A stretch of 64,000 nt of DNA from Paraspadella gotoi (taxonomy: Eukaryota; Chaetognatha). Made by a program: the position numbers and the translations under genes. Shown piece after piece: positions 14,206 through 25,718 of the stretch; position 1 is the first letter of the stretch, and each line of letters begins with the position of its first letter. Location: positions 9,059,986 to 9,123,985 of the forward strand of contig CM119270.1 of NCBI GenBank assembly GCA_051294375.1, given 5' to 3'. The notes under the pieces were generated by a model. The model was not told where the DNA came from. It made no database searches and was given only the letters and a program-made list of their open reading frames with translations.

Positions 14206-16331
14206 AGAAAGAGAGAAAAAGAAAGCGGAAGAAGGAGAGAGACAGAGTGAGAGCGAAAGAGAGCGAGAGAGAGGTTGCGACCCTCTTAAAGCGGCTTTCC
14301 CACTAACGACGCGGAATTCGGTGCTGCAGCCAAGCGGAAATCTCGGCCGGGTCACTCGCTCGAGGCCTTGATTACTGCGCCGCTAAAAAGTTAAGGAATT
14401 TCTCGGCGATTTGACGGTAAGTGACACTGAACAGGGGGCGCGGCGGCCCGCGACGGCCCGCGGCGGCGCCACTTGGCCTTTAGATTTTCGTTTTACTGTT
14501 TCGTTCTCGATAGCGTCGGTTGATCGAGATAAGAATTAAGTGAGGGCAAAGTAAGTACTTTTCATTTTAATTCCTTCATTTAAATTTCCTTTTAGAAAAG
14601 CTGAAGAATAAATGTTAGCTGAAAAAGAAAGGAAGAAGAAGAAGAGCAAAGGCGTTTGTCACGTTTTCCGACCGGAAACCTTTTTTTTATGGAAAGAGAA
14701 AGGAAGCGAAATGGAAGGATGCGGTTCAGCGGAGGTAAGGAGAGGGTGAGGCGGATGAGCGGGTGGGGCAAGTCAGGGAAGATGAAGGGAAATAAAAAGA
14801 AGCTACTTCGCGACCCAAATCTTTTTAAGCGCCCGGGATGAGGAGAAAAAAGGACCCCCCCAAACGGGATCCCAGGATTTGGCCGGTCGCTATGGAAACC
14901 CTTGAATATACGGGAATTACTACAGTTGAGAAGAATTAAAGAATAGAGACGAGGGGAAATCAGAAAAATCAGAGAATTCAGAGCTGAGAAGATTAATCAT
15001 TGGATGAGGAATAATGAGCAAAAACTGGAAAGAAAAGCAAATTTAAGAAGACAAAATATTGTGCCCTTATCAAACTGGTAGAAAAGAGTTGCGAAAAATA
15101 AATAATATAAAAAAAACATTTAAAAATGGGAAACAGTCACCTACGGATCTTAAAAAAATAATGTACTTTGGGCTGAAGGCTAAAGTTAATAGGTATGTCG
15201 ATAGTTTGATAACCTCATTCACCATCGTCACATGATAAAGATTCAGAAAAATATTTTTTTATTAAATAAATATTGATTAAACCCGTTAGACAACAAAGTA
15301 CCAATAATTTCAATAAGTAAAATACAAGAAACAAAAACTAAGAAGAACGATTGCAAAAATCGCTATTCAGACAAAGAAAGTGAAAGAGGACAAAGTTACT
15401 AAAAATACGGATTTCGAGGAGAAAGAGTTCGAGCACCGATACTCAGACGCGAGTCGAGGGATTGTTCACCACTTGACGGGTTTATGCTCAGTTGAAAAAG
15501 ACAGTTCCGGGTTTTTATGCCGAACGGGTCGAGAAAGTGGAGGACCTCGGCTGACCCCAAAGTGAACCTTGCGAAATGACAGATTTAGAGGTCATAACTG
15601 GAGAGACTCGGTTAGTAAAATTTTGTAGAATTACAACTAGAAGGTATAGTATCTTACTCATATGGTAATTTTACACGTAAATTTTAAACGATATGTAATC
15701 TACGTTTTTGATTTTTACTAAGAAAAAAACAACGAATAAATTTTTTTTCTCTAAAATACTGAAAATAAGTTTAAGAAAAATGGTGAAGTCAAAGGAATAA
15801 AAGTGAACGCATCGACCGTGAAATACGATGTTTATGTGTGTGTGTGTGTGAAAGAGAAGAGAGAGAGCGAGAGGAGAGAGGAGAGAGGAGAGAGAGAGAG
15901 AGAGAGATGCGATGTTTATGGATGAAGGAATAAAAGAAAAGAGAGGAAAAGATGATTTAGACGAATTGGCGAGAAAATGGAAATGAAAGGGAGATTATGG
16001 AAAGTAAAGACTATGTAGACTTGAAAAAAGGGGGAAAATTGAAAAAAAAAAAGGAAAAGAAAAAAAGGAAAAAGATTGTTAGAACTTAGAACAACCCGCA
16101 TTTAAAGATTTAAGACAGACATTTCGTAAGAATAAGAGGCTCTAATCTATTTTTAAAAACTCCAGCTTCAACCTGGAAATCCCGTCACTTTTTTTTGGGC
16201 TGTTAATCCTTTAATGTCTTTTTCATTCATTCTTCAATTGGAATTCACTGCGGGGAAAGAAGGGAAGGATATGGAATTCACTGTGGAGGAAGATGGGAAA
16301 TATGGAAAGAGGGGAACACCACTGAGAACAG

Positions 16332-16413
<82 letters not shown>

Positions 16414-16731
16414 TAAGAAAGTGGAAATGGGATCGAAAACGAGGAAAGTGAAATGAATCGGGCGAAAGAAAAAAAAGTGGAGGGTGTGAAAAAAATAATG
16501 GAGGAAATCCCTCTGAGCGAACGGAAGGGGCGAACCGATGAGAGGAAGAAAAATGAAATGGTTTGGAACCATGGGGGGGAGAGGTGGCGGGAAAGGGGTT
16601 GGAAAACAGGAAGGAAATAAGGCAACGCATGGAGGGGGCGGATAAATTTGTGGGGAAGGTCGGAAAAGGTGCGAAAAAGCGAGAAAACAAATTAAAGACC
16701 CAAGCTCCTAAATTTAATGCCAAAAAAAAAA
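13890..16731. other. Interval with GA tracts and weak exon candidates
   Basis: GA microsatellites sit at about 14136-14203, 15850-15908 and 16336-16407. A GC-rich stretch at 14289-14390 reads as 33 residues then stop, with segment AAAKRKSRPGHSLEAL, and a strong donor-like CG|GTAAGT follows at 14414-14415. No product is recognised. The rest shows no gene. Confidence 0.4.
14289..14390 (+). CDS. Orphan exon-like ORF (33 aa)
   Basis: A codon-like, GC-rich frame: SGFPTNDAEFGAAAKRK, then SRPGHSLEALITAPLKS and TAA. It is bounded upstream by an in-frame stop and by a pyrimidine/AG-type boundary. It stands out from AT-rich surroundings and has a phospho-motif-like look. Function and gene membership are unknown; it could be a UTR exon read by chance. 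Confidence 0.2.
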
Positions 16732-16969
16732 GTTTGAGCAAACAATGTCGGATCTGCCTACGATAATTAAGCGGTAATCTGCTAATCAGATGATAAATCA
16801 CCATTATTCTTTCAATTTATGATCCTAATTGATCATAACAGATCGTACCAAACCAGTACCTGCGCCAATACATATAAATCGCTTGCAAGGGATTAAACTG
16901 AACTGTTACTATGGTACAAATAATTTATTTGACTAGTATTGTTTTTCAACTTGAATCATTTTAAAACTC

Positions 16970-17420
16970 GCATGATTTTTATACTCACTTCATTTCTTCA
17001 ACTTACATCATTTCTTAAACTCACATAATTTTTCAACTTGCATCATTCTTTGAACACACATCATTTTTCAACTTGCATCATTTTTTATCATGAATCATTT
17101 TTTAAATAATAACTAGCATCATTTTTTCAACTGGCATAATTTTTTCAATTTGCATCATTTTTTTTTCTTGCAAAACTTGTTAATTTGCGTCATTGTTTAA
17201 ATTTGCATCACATTTTTAATTGGCTTCATTTTTTTAATTGGCATCATTTTTTTAATTTGAATCATTTTTTAAAATTTCCATAATTTATTAAACTTGCATC
17301 ATTTTTTAACTTGCATTATTTTTTTAACTTGCATCATTTTTTTAACTTGCAACATTTTTTCAATTTCCATCATTTTTTTAACTTGCATAATTTTTTCAAC
17401 TCGCATCATTCATTTTATCT
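16970..17420 (+). repeat. 17-bp minisatellite within element copy I
   Basis: Degenerate units reading AACTTGCATCATTTTTTC with A/T length changes. The reverse complement of this unit forms the array at 55780-56165 in copy IV, in the opposite orientation, as expected for the same element family. Confidence 0.85.
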
Positions 17421-17439
17421 GAAAGAGAGAAACTTAAAA

Positions 17440-18060
17440 AAAAACTTAAAAACAACATTTTTTTTTATTACGGCTCGCAAGATTTTATCAAAACTTTATA
17501 TCTTGCTAAATAACATATCTTCCTACTAACACATAAATTTTTTTCTTAATTTATCCATCCAATTATGAATAATTCGAGTAATCATGAGTTGAAATTAATA
17601 AAAAGATTTAAGTAAATGTGACTTTTGTTTTTTCTATTTAAATTCATTTCCACCTGCACGGTTCCATCGAAACTTTATTTCCTGCTTTATCACACACTTT
17701 CCTACCCACACACAAAATAAACTTTCAAACTATCCATCCAATTAATTCGAGTTATTATGGGTTGAAATTAGTAAAAAGATTGAAGTAAATGTGACTTATG
17801 TTTTTTCCATTTAAACTTATTCCCACTCGCACGATTCTTTATTTCCTGCTTTATCACACACTTTCCAACCCACACACAAAATAAACTTTCAAACTATCCA
17901 TCCAATTAATTTGAGTTATTATGGGTTGAAATTAGCAAAAAGATTTTAGTAAATGTGACTTATGTTTTTTCCATTTAAACTTATTCCCACTCGCACGATT
18001 CCATCAAAACTTTATATCCAGCTCAATCACACCCTTTACTAACCACACTCAAAATTTTAT
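17440..18060 (+). repeat. About 165-bp tandem repeat within element copy I
   Basis: Three to four units share TCACACACTTTCCTACCCAC, CAAACTATCCATCCAATTA, GTTATTATGGGTTGAAATTA and CCCACTCGCACGATTC. Shorter versions occur in copy III (27440-27690) and, reversed, in copy II (about 19830-20040). Confidence 0.85.
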
Positions 18061-18175
18061 TTCAATCCAATGTTCTGACATGATTTATGTAAGTGGCCGA
18101 CAAGATTTAGGGGGGAGACCGACGGACCGACAAAGTGGATTATAGAGTCGGGATCTGTTAATAAGCAGATCCGAC

Positions 18176-18440
18176 TAAAATAAATCGGCGCGTGAAAAGA
18201 GTGAAAATTGTGTCGCAGCATTTTTTCTCTTCGCAAAATTACATGAGGGAGGGAATCAGAGAAATAAAAATAAAAGAAAAAAAAGAAAAACGCGAAAAAG
18301 ATTTTATTTTTGAAATGGGAAATTCCCGAGGGCAATGGGGTAGAGGAAAAGGATGGGAAAACGTGATTTGAAAATCGAAGAAAAACGGGGAAAACATGAA
18401 TAACTTCGACAGGGAAAAATTTCTCTCTCTCTCTCTCTCC

Positions 18441-18475
<35 letters not shown>

Positions 18476-19755
18476 CCTCCTCTCTCTCTCGTCTCTCCTC
18501 TCTCTCTCTCTCTCTCCTCTCCCTCTCTCTCTCTCTCTTCTCTCCGTCTTTTTTTCTGTTACCTTCGGTCTTTCTGTCTTTCCGTCTTTCTCCTTCTGTC
18601 TTTCTCTCTCGTACTTTCTTTGGCCGTGTCTTTCGGTGTGTAAAATATTTTTCATCCACCGCCCATTTTTTTTGCGGCCATGTCCCGGTAAGCGTTTGTA
18701 CAAAGATACCGACACACAGCGAGAGCCTCACGCACAAAGCTGAAATGATGAGCGAAGAGCCGCAGGTCAAGATTCAAAGTCATAATTTTTTTAGCTTGAT
18801 GGTTCTAGTAGGAAACTGAGCTTGGTTAGGTTTAAAAACTTTCATAAAAATAATTAAATCAATATATTCAAAGCTTCCAGGCTAAAACCTAATTGTTATT
18901 GATATTAGGCAATTAGCTTAAATAATTATTTATAACCTGAAAATTCATAAAATATATCGAGAATACTGGGTTTTCAGATTACAAGAAACGCCATCATTTT
19001 TTACGTCAAAATAAAAAAAAACCTTACTAAACTAGTGTAAGACATTGTGATAAAATTATAAAACATTCGCAGATCTAGCCGATTTGTAGATTTGGCCGAC
19101 AAATTTTCGGCTACGAGCCCGTCGGGCCTTTGACTTCTCGGCCATTTCCGGAAATGGGCAGCGCCAGTCCGGAGACTCCTCGTCCGAAACGAAGCAATTT
19201 GGTCATTCCATCCTCAAAGTCGCCGGAGGATGAAATCCAAAGCCCAAAGCCCAGAGGCTCCATCAGGATTTAATCACCTTTTTTTCTCTCTTCTTTGGTT
19301 TCTGTTCTTCTTCTCTGATTTTTGGGGCGAAAGTCAGAATTCGGACGAAAAGATTAATGAGCACAACGAAAAATTATGGATTCTGTGTGTTTCGGTTGGA
19401 GAAATACTTTTTAGTAAAGATCCAGTCTGATTTAATTCAGCAATCTATAAATTCTACATCTTTTTGTCATTAACTTATTGCTGTAAAGAGGTTTTCTTTT
19501 TTTACTTGTACGATCTTTTTTAAGGCAAGTTTCGCAGGAAATTTTCGACCTGGTTTATATAATTGTAATGTGACAACGTTGTAAAGCCCCAAATTAGTTA
19601 TTTTTCCATGGAATGTAATGTTGCAATGCCCTAAAGAAGCCTGAAATGTTAAACTTTTTCCCGTTTTTTCCCGAACTTCATTCTGGGTCAAGAGACCTCC
19701 AAATTTCGTATTCTCTTTTAAACTTATTCTAATTCGCGCCCTTTTTCAGAGCCCC
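18176..19755. other. Interval between two Helentron-like copies
   Basis: Contains a compound (CT)n tract (18420-18545), an isolated ATG with a short frame ending CAG|GTCAAG at about 18745-18768, and the exon-like ORF at 19079-19273. The rest is AT-rich with nothing recognised. Confidence 0.4.
19079..19273 (+). CDS. Orphan exon-like ORF (64 aa, Pro/Ser-rich)
   Basis: An open frame after a possible acceptor (CTAG at 19075-19078). It includes QIFGYEPVGPLTSRPFPEMG, then SASPETPRPKRSNLVIPSS, and ends SPKPRGSIRI before TAA. It is GC-rich and complex next to AT-rich flanks and contains several SP/TP sites, as in a disordered phosphoregulated segment. A small upstream frame (MMSEEPQ, ending at a GT) would join in phase, but this is speculative. 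No family recognised. Confidence 0.3.
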   Translation, partial: PICRFGRQIFGYEPVGPLTSRPFPEMGSASPETPRPKRSNLVIPSSKSPEDEIQSPKPRGSIRI

Positions 19756-20083
19756 TAATCAGCAGATCCCGACTCTATAATTCACTTTGTCGGTCCGTCG
19801 GTCCTCCCCCTCAATCTTGTCGGGCATTCAATAATATGGAATCGTGCGAGTGGAAAAGAGTTTAAATGGAAAAAACAAAAAAATATATTTTGCTATTTGA
19901 ACGCTAATTATTCATGAGTGGATGGTGCAATTGACTTGAAATTTTGTATTCGGATCGTAAAGTGTGAGATTAAGCTGGAAATCAAGTTTTGATGGAATCG
20001 TCTGAGTAGAAATGAGTTTAAATGGAAAAAACTAATAGAAGACATTTGAAATTGTTTTCAACAACGATTTTATTGTAGCAAGA

Positions 20084-20122
20084 CGTACATGTTTTGGCTT
20101 TAGACGTACAAGCCTTAATCAG
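20084..20122 (-). ncRNA. Hammerhead-ribozyme-like motif, copy 1 (decayed)
   Basis: On the minus strand: GCTGATTA, stem II GGCTT paired with AAGCC, then AAAACATG. This is the CUGAUGA / stem II / GAAAC / AUGUC layout of type I hammerheads with a few substitutions (GATTA for GATGA, AAAAC for GAAAC), so it is probably inactive. Nearby ACAACGATTTT matches the flank of the other copies. The hammerhead reading is inference from the conserved core and stem. Confidence 0.4.
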
Positions 20123-20169
20123 CGTCAAAATTGTTTGTGAATTTTTTGGAAAACATTTGTGCAAATGAA

Positions 20170-20170
<1 letters not shown>

Positions 20171-20259
<89 letters not shown>
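20171..20259. repeat. (GA)n microsatellite
   Basis: More than 40 uninterrupted GA units inside element copy II. Confidence 0.95.
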
Positions 20260-20263
<4 letters not shown>

Positions 20264-20289
20264 TTAAAAGTTAAAAGTTTCTCTCTATA

Positions 20290-20925
20290 TCTCTCTGATT
20301 GATTGATTGACCAAATTATGCCTGTTGATCAAATTTTGCAGTTGAGCAAATTATGTCAGTTGACCAAATTATGCAAGTTGACCAAATTATGCCAGTTGAC
20401 TGTTGACCAAATTATGCCAGTTGGCCACATTTTTCAAGATGAAAAAATTATGCTAGTTGACCAAATTATGCCAGTTGACCATATTATGTCAGTTGACCAA
20501 ATTATGCCAGTTGACCAATTGATACAAGTTGATTAAACTATGGAAGTTGATTAAATTATGCAAGTTGATTAAATTATGCAAAATGATTAAATTATGCAAG
20601 GTGATTAAATTATGCAAGTTGATCGAATTATGCAAGTTGACCAAATTATGCCAGTTGCCAAATTATTCCAGTTGACCTAATTATGTCAGATGACCAAATT
20701 AAGCAAGTTAACCAAATTATGCCAGTTGACCAATTCATGCCAGTTGACCAAATTAGCCAGTTGACCAAATTACGTCACTTGACCAAATGACATCAGTTGA
20801 CCATATTATACCAATTGACCAAATTATGCATGTTAACCAAATTATGCCAGATGATTTAATTATGCAAGTTGATTAAATTATGGAAGTTGACAAAATTATG
20901 CAAGTTGGTATTGGCACAGCTACTG
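20290..20925 (+). repeat. 18-bp minisatellite, about 35 degenerate copies
   Basis: Units of GTTGACCAAATTATGCCA with substitutions and length changes. It occupies the minisatellite position of element copy II and shows how the core repeat differs between family members. Confidence 0.9.
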
Positions 20926-21795
20926 GTAATGATTGATAGATCAATTGATTTAAAATTTGTTATAATCACAAATTGAGAGTCTGAAAAATTACTATGATTT
21001 ATCATCGGATTAGCTTATTACCGCTTAATTATCGTAGGCAGATCCGACATGGTTTGCTCAAACTAGTTTTCTCGTTCAACCATTCTTCCATTAATGTTCC
21101 CATTAATGTTCTCATTGTGGTTCTGAATTTATCGCTCTTTCATCTTCTTTTTCTTTTTTCTCTCTCTACAACATTTGCTCCTATATTTATCGCCCTACTT
21201 TTTACTACTTTCCCTTTTCACTATTTTTTTAACCTTCCTTTCGCTTATCCTTTTATCTTTTCCTTCCGAGTTTTGTCCAAAAAGCGAAGGCCGCTTTTAG
21301 ATCTGATTCATGGACGAACGAACCATTTGAAAGATAAAATGCAAAAACGATTATGAAAATAAGATGGAGTTCCCTTAATAGATTTTTAACTGTTTTTAGT
21401 CAAGGTTTTCCTGGTCGGAAGGTAAAAAGAATTGCGTTTCCTTACAATTGCGCAATGAAGAAATGATGGGGTGGACTTTTTTTAACTTCCGCAGCTTCAG
21501 CTAGTTGATAATTTTTTTAACTCGTCTACGACAGCAAAATCGATGGTCGAGAAAAAAACTCACGTTTCTGCGGCCAAATATTGAGGATTAATTATAAATA
21601 TAAAAACATACAAGATCGAGACTCCAGGATGATAGTAACTTATAAAGTAATAAACATTTCTTCCATACATTTATAGCTATTAGCTAAACTACGTAAAAGA
21701 AGCCTGAGGACGAAACGATTTGAAAAACAACCAAGCTCGATTCTCTCGGGCGTCAATAGAAAGAAGAATAAATCATCAAGAGCCTTTATCTTCAG

Positions 21796-21857
21796 TGACC
21801 GATGGTGGCGGCGAGACCGGCCGACCGGTTTACCGCCGAAGCCCGACAGACAAATGA
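21796..21857 (+). CDS. Possible terminal exon, unknown gene
   Basis: A TTATCTTCAG acceptor precedes a short GC-rich frame, TDGGGETGRPVYRRSPTDK, then TGA. It stands out in composition and has a good acceptor, but no upstream partner exon or homology is identified. Confidence 0.2.
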
Positions 21858-22488
21858 GCAATGCCGTTAAGAAACATCATTAAGGGAAAAACAAGGAACG
21901 AAAGCGCATTTTTTAAAACTTGGAGTTATATTTTTTTTACTTTCAGTGAAACATTTTCATGTTGATTTCAGTCATTGTGAAGACTTTTTTTTTCCGGTTG
22001 TGGAAGAAAGAATATTATATTTATTCTTTGCTATGTCACTTTAAATATTTCTCTCAATCATTTTTTTCTAAATATAGTAAATATGATAAAATATTATTTT
22101 CAAAAATAGCAATGCATGAATGCGCCCATGAGGATGTTTAAGAGTGAACGTATGATGACTGGATGTATTCGAAGAGTTTTAATAATCCTCACAAATCACA
22201 ATGGAAGAAAACAAATTTGTGTCACCTCTCATCAGACGAAACCTGCTTGGTCCTTATTTGTTAATGATTACTTTTCTTTCAACGCAAGGATAAGAAATAA
22301 AAAATAAAGTAAATTAATAAAATCTAACTTTTTAAAATTAGGAAATTAAGACCATAGAGAGGATAAAAAAGATCATAAAACGTCTCAGCAAAAAAAGAAA
22401 AGAAATAAAACACAGAGAGGAAAGCTATCAAAGATAAGTGCTCTAGTTAAGGCTGCGCTTTGTATTATCTTTTTTCTTCTCTCTCTCT

Positions 22489-22564
<76 letters not shown>

Positions 22565-22642
22565 TTCCCGTTCTCCCTTTCTTTCGACAATCCATTTTAA
22601 ACGATCTCGCTGCTCTTTTGTTGCCGCATTTGACTTTGCCTC

Positions 22643-22709
22643 CAGAGGACGAGGCCGACGACGTTTCCATCTTTCGACGAACCAAGCAAACGATTCTAGC
22701 GACGAAATG
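22643..22709 (+). CDS. Possible terminal exon, unknown gene
   Basis: A TTTGCCTCCAG acceptor precedes a frame reading EDEADDVSIFRRTKQTILATK after one junction codon, then TGA. The frame also stays open upstream to the (CT)n tract. No family recognised. Confidence 0.2.
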
Positions 22710-23029
22710 AGAATTGCTTTCAGATTTAAAACAAAAAAAATAAATAAAAAACAAAATATACAATATAAATTAGAAAAAATATCTTGTTTATTGAAAGAAT
22801 AGACAATTTTTATATTGATTCTTGATCTACCTCGCCCGAAAGAAACAAAATGTGACCAAAAGGGAAGAGAGAAAAAGGGAGACCGAAATTTCGCCGAGAT
22901 TATGATTCTGCGAATAACTGGTAAAAAAACCAAGCAGAAAAAATAAAGACCATTAAACGAGATAAGAATGAATCGAATATCTGGGAATTCTCGTGAGATG
23001 AAGGGAAAAGAAGATTTGGAAGAGTGAAA

Positions 23030-23069
<40 letters not shown>

Positions 23070-23269
23070 ACCGACATAATTGAGTCGTCAGCTTCCACGT
23101 CCCAGCGGAGAATTACTAAGTATTTTCGACATCGGCGTCGTTGATGTGTTGCCTGCATTGTCCAGTAGGGTTGAGTGATGAAAAGATTGAGCGATGGAAC
23201 AATGTTTTTTTGCTGCCTTTGTATATGTAATATAAAATAATTAAGCCCTTTTTCAAAAAAAATTTGCAT

Positions 23270-23670
23270 AACAGTATCATTAATTGAATTTTTTTTATAG
23301 TAATATCCTTATAAAATCATAAAATTTCAAAATCATATTTTTTGAATTTTAAGAACAGTTTTGGATTTGCCGGAAAAAACTGAAAAACTTTTGTAAAATA
23401 TGTTACATGATATTTTTAGGTTAAAGCTGCGAAAAACTTTTTATCATATAATAGTTTCTACTACAAAGTGTAAAAAAGTAGAGAATTGGACCTTTTTTTT
23501 CCATTTTTGACACTGAAGACATTGAAATTTTTAATAACATATTTTATATTTTTGATCTAACTTTTTATGAAGAATCAGAATCTTTAAAAAATTTTTTTTA
23601 AAAATTTTTTACAAAATTTATGATTTTATAAGAATATTACTATAAATATATTGTAATTAATGATACTGTT
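23270..23670. mobile_element. MITE-like inverted-repeat element
   Basis: The left end AACAGTATCATTAATT is mirrored at the right end as AATTAATGATACTGTT. Homology continues inward on both arms over about 55-60 bp (TATAGTAATATTCTTATAAA on the inner arm). The 401-bp unit has no ORF. A target duplication is not clear. Confidence 0.6.
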
Positions 23671-25130
23671 CCCCAAACAATATAAGCAAAATATTTTTAG
23701 TACTCCTTAATCATACTATCTCACGTCTAAATATCCTTGTTTGATCACTCAAATCAAATTTATGTTCCCCAGTGCTCCACTCTATTGTCCAGGTTCAAAC
23801 AGCTTATAGACATCATTCCTTCGGTCGAGACCCGCTCGCTCTTTGAGTAAAGCCATCAGCTTACCCCCATTAGTTCAACCACAACCTGGCATGTTCCAAT
23901 CAGGAAGCGTAAGAAGGATGTCATGTCATGTCCCCCTTTATGGCAAAGAGACTTTCCAAGCCAAGGACTTGTTTAATAGCTGACGAAATGTTTAAAGAAG
24001 CTTCGGATATTCTTTTTCAGCTTATTTAGCGATTTATTCACAAATATTTTTTTTATTAATAACAATAGCGATATTAAAATAATTAAAAAACAGTAACACA
24101 AATATTAAAAAAGGCTAACGTATATTCACAACATTTTTACTTCACAATCAAAACTATGAGGGATGTTTTTTTTTATTTATATTTTTTCTAAATTTACAGC
24201 CTTTTTTATTTCTTTTTTCTTACGGCATTTCGTTACCTAATTTTTCTTTTCATTCGATTTTTTTCTGCATCTTTATTCAAAAGCAACGTAAGAAAGTAAT
24301 AACACAATTTTTTCATTCAACAATTTAAAAAAAATAGAATTTTTTAAAAATGTAACTTTTTAAATTAAAGAACGAAGTTTATGGTATTTGAAACCAAATT
24401 TTAACGGGGGATTTTAGCGTTTTTCCCCATGTCTCTATGCTTTAAAGTCATCTTCATTAGCTTCCAATTCATAGAAAATGTTTTTTTTTCTCCATTTGCG
24501 GTTGTTACTCAAGCATGTTATTTTTGTTTTGGTCTCAGGCTTCCTGAAAATTTACGATTTGTTTTCCTGTTTCTCTCTTTTTCTCGTTTTTTCCTCCTCT
24601 CTCTGTCTCTCTGTCTCTCTCTCTCTCTCTCTCTTGCTCCTCTCTCTACTCTCTCTAACTTTCTCTTTTGCAGAGTTTCTCTTCAAAAGAATTACAATGA
24701 GAATGAAACCAATTGAAAGGCTTATGCTTCGTCACGACCCAAAGAAAAAAAAAGAAACTCGGATGAAAAAAAGAAAAACTCCGTTGCAGAGTCGAGTCCT
24801 CCGATTATTTCTTCATTAAAAAGAAAATTTAGGAAAAAAATTTGAAATTAATCAAATATTCAATCATGTACGGTTCTTTAAATAAATGACCATAAATCGC
24901 TGTTTTATAAAAACATTGACAGTATCGGGGCCTACAAAATAAATATTCAGTGTGTCAGAGGTAATCGTTTTTTTATAAACAACATACCAACGCTGTGATT
25001 TGTGAGATCTCGTCGCCTTCCACCGTGAAATCACAAGCGTGACAACAGTACAGAAATCACCTCTCGCTCTCCAACTGGCTTGCTCCCATCGTACAACGTT
25101 GACGTTTCAGCCTATTTATCTGCGGGGTCT

Positions 25131-25183
<53 letters not shown>

Positions 25184-25335
25184 TGTCTTTCCTCTCTGGA
25201 GAATACCAGGGAGAAACAGAACGATAAGAAAAAAAATGTATGAGGCTTTATTACCAAAACATGGGAAAAACACGTTGTAGTAGTATCGATGACGGCGTTG
25301 GAATGGGGCTTTTCATCGCCAAGACCCGCAATCGG

Positions 25336-25367
<32 letters not shown>

Positions 25368-25670
25368 TCTCTCTCTTCCTCTCTCTCTCTCTCTCTCTCT
25401 CTCCTTTCTCTCTCTCTTCTCTCATAAATCTTTTTTTTTTTCGAAATCGTGAAAATTTTAGCTGAAGAAAACCTGAGATTGTATGTAATAAATATTTGTT
25501 TAATATTTATATATTTTTTACGGTCTGTTGGCTTAAATCCGATATTATTTTCACTGAAACCAATCGTCCAAGCCACAAATAAGAATTAACAAGATCGAAT
25601 TAATGAAACTCACTCCTGGCGCTGGACTCTCTCTCTCCCTCTTTCTCTCTCTCTCATTCTCTCTTTCTCA

Positions 25671-25718
<48 letters not shown>

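Larger units (their letters stand above)
16732..18175 (+). mobile_element. Helentron/DINE-like element with minisatellite core, copy I
   Basis: The left end is GTTTGAGCAAACAATGTCGG followed by ATCTGCC. The right end is a perfect hairpin at 18147-18175 whose arms are GTCGGGATCTG and CAGATCCGAC. An 11-bp GTCGGATCTGC motif is therefore present inverted at both ends. Inside lie a conserved segment near 16800-16900, about 26 copies of a 17-bp AACTTGCATCATTTTTTC-type unit (16970-17420) and three to four copies of a roughly 165-bp unit (17440-18060). No ORF. Sub-terminal inverted repeats, tandem repeats and a 3' hairpin fit non-autonomous Helentrons (DINE-1/HINE, bivalve 'pearl' elements); that classification is inference. 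Confidence 0.6.
19756..21063 (-). mobile_element. Helentron/DINE-like element, copy II
   Basis: Opposite orientation to copy I. Its hairpin-side end is at 19756-19820 (CAGATCCCGACTCTATAATT, then GTCGGTCCGTCGGTCC), and its other end is at 21010-21063 (CGTAGGCAGATCCGACATGG, then TTTGCTCAAAC). Inside lie a hammerhead-like core (20084-20122), a long GA tract (20171-20259) and an 18-bp minisatellite (20290-20925). No transposase or helicase ORF. Confidence 0.55.
21064..23269. other. AT-rich interval with two weak terminal-exon candidates
   Basis: Holds candidate exons at 21796-21857 and 22643-22709, a (CT)n tract at 22478-22561 and a GA tract at 23031-23066. No other gene-like signal. Confidence 0.4.

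Noticed and set aside
20290-20925. Regular repeat array considered as a CRISPR array
   Set aside because: Units are contiguous 18-mers with no unique spacers, in an animal genome and inside a mobile element.
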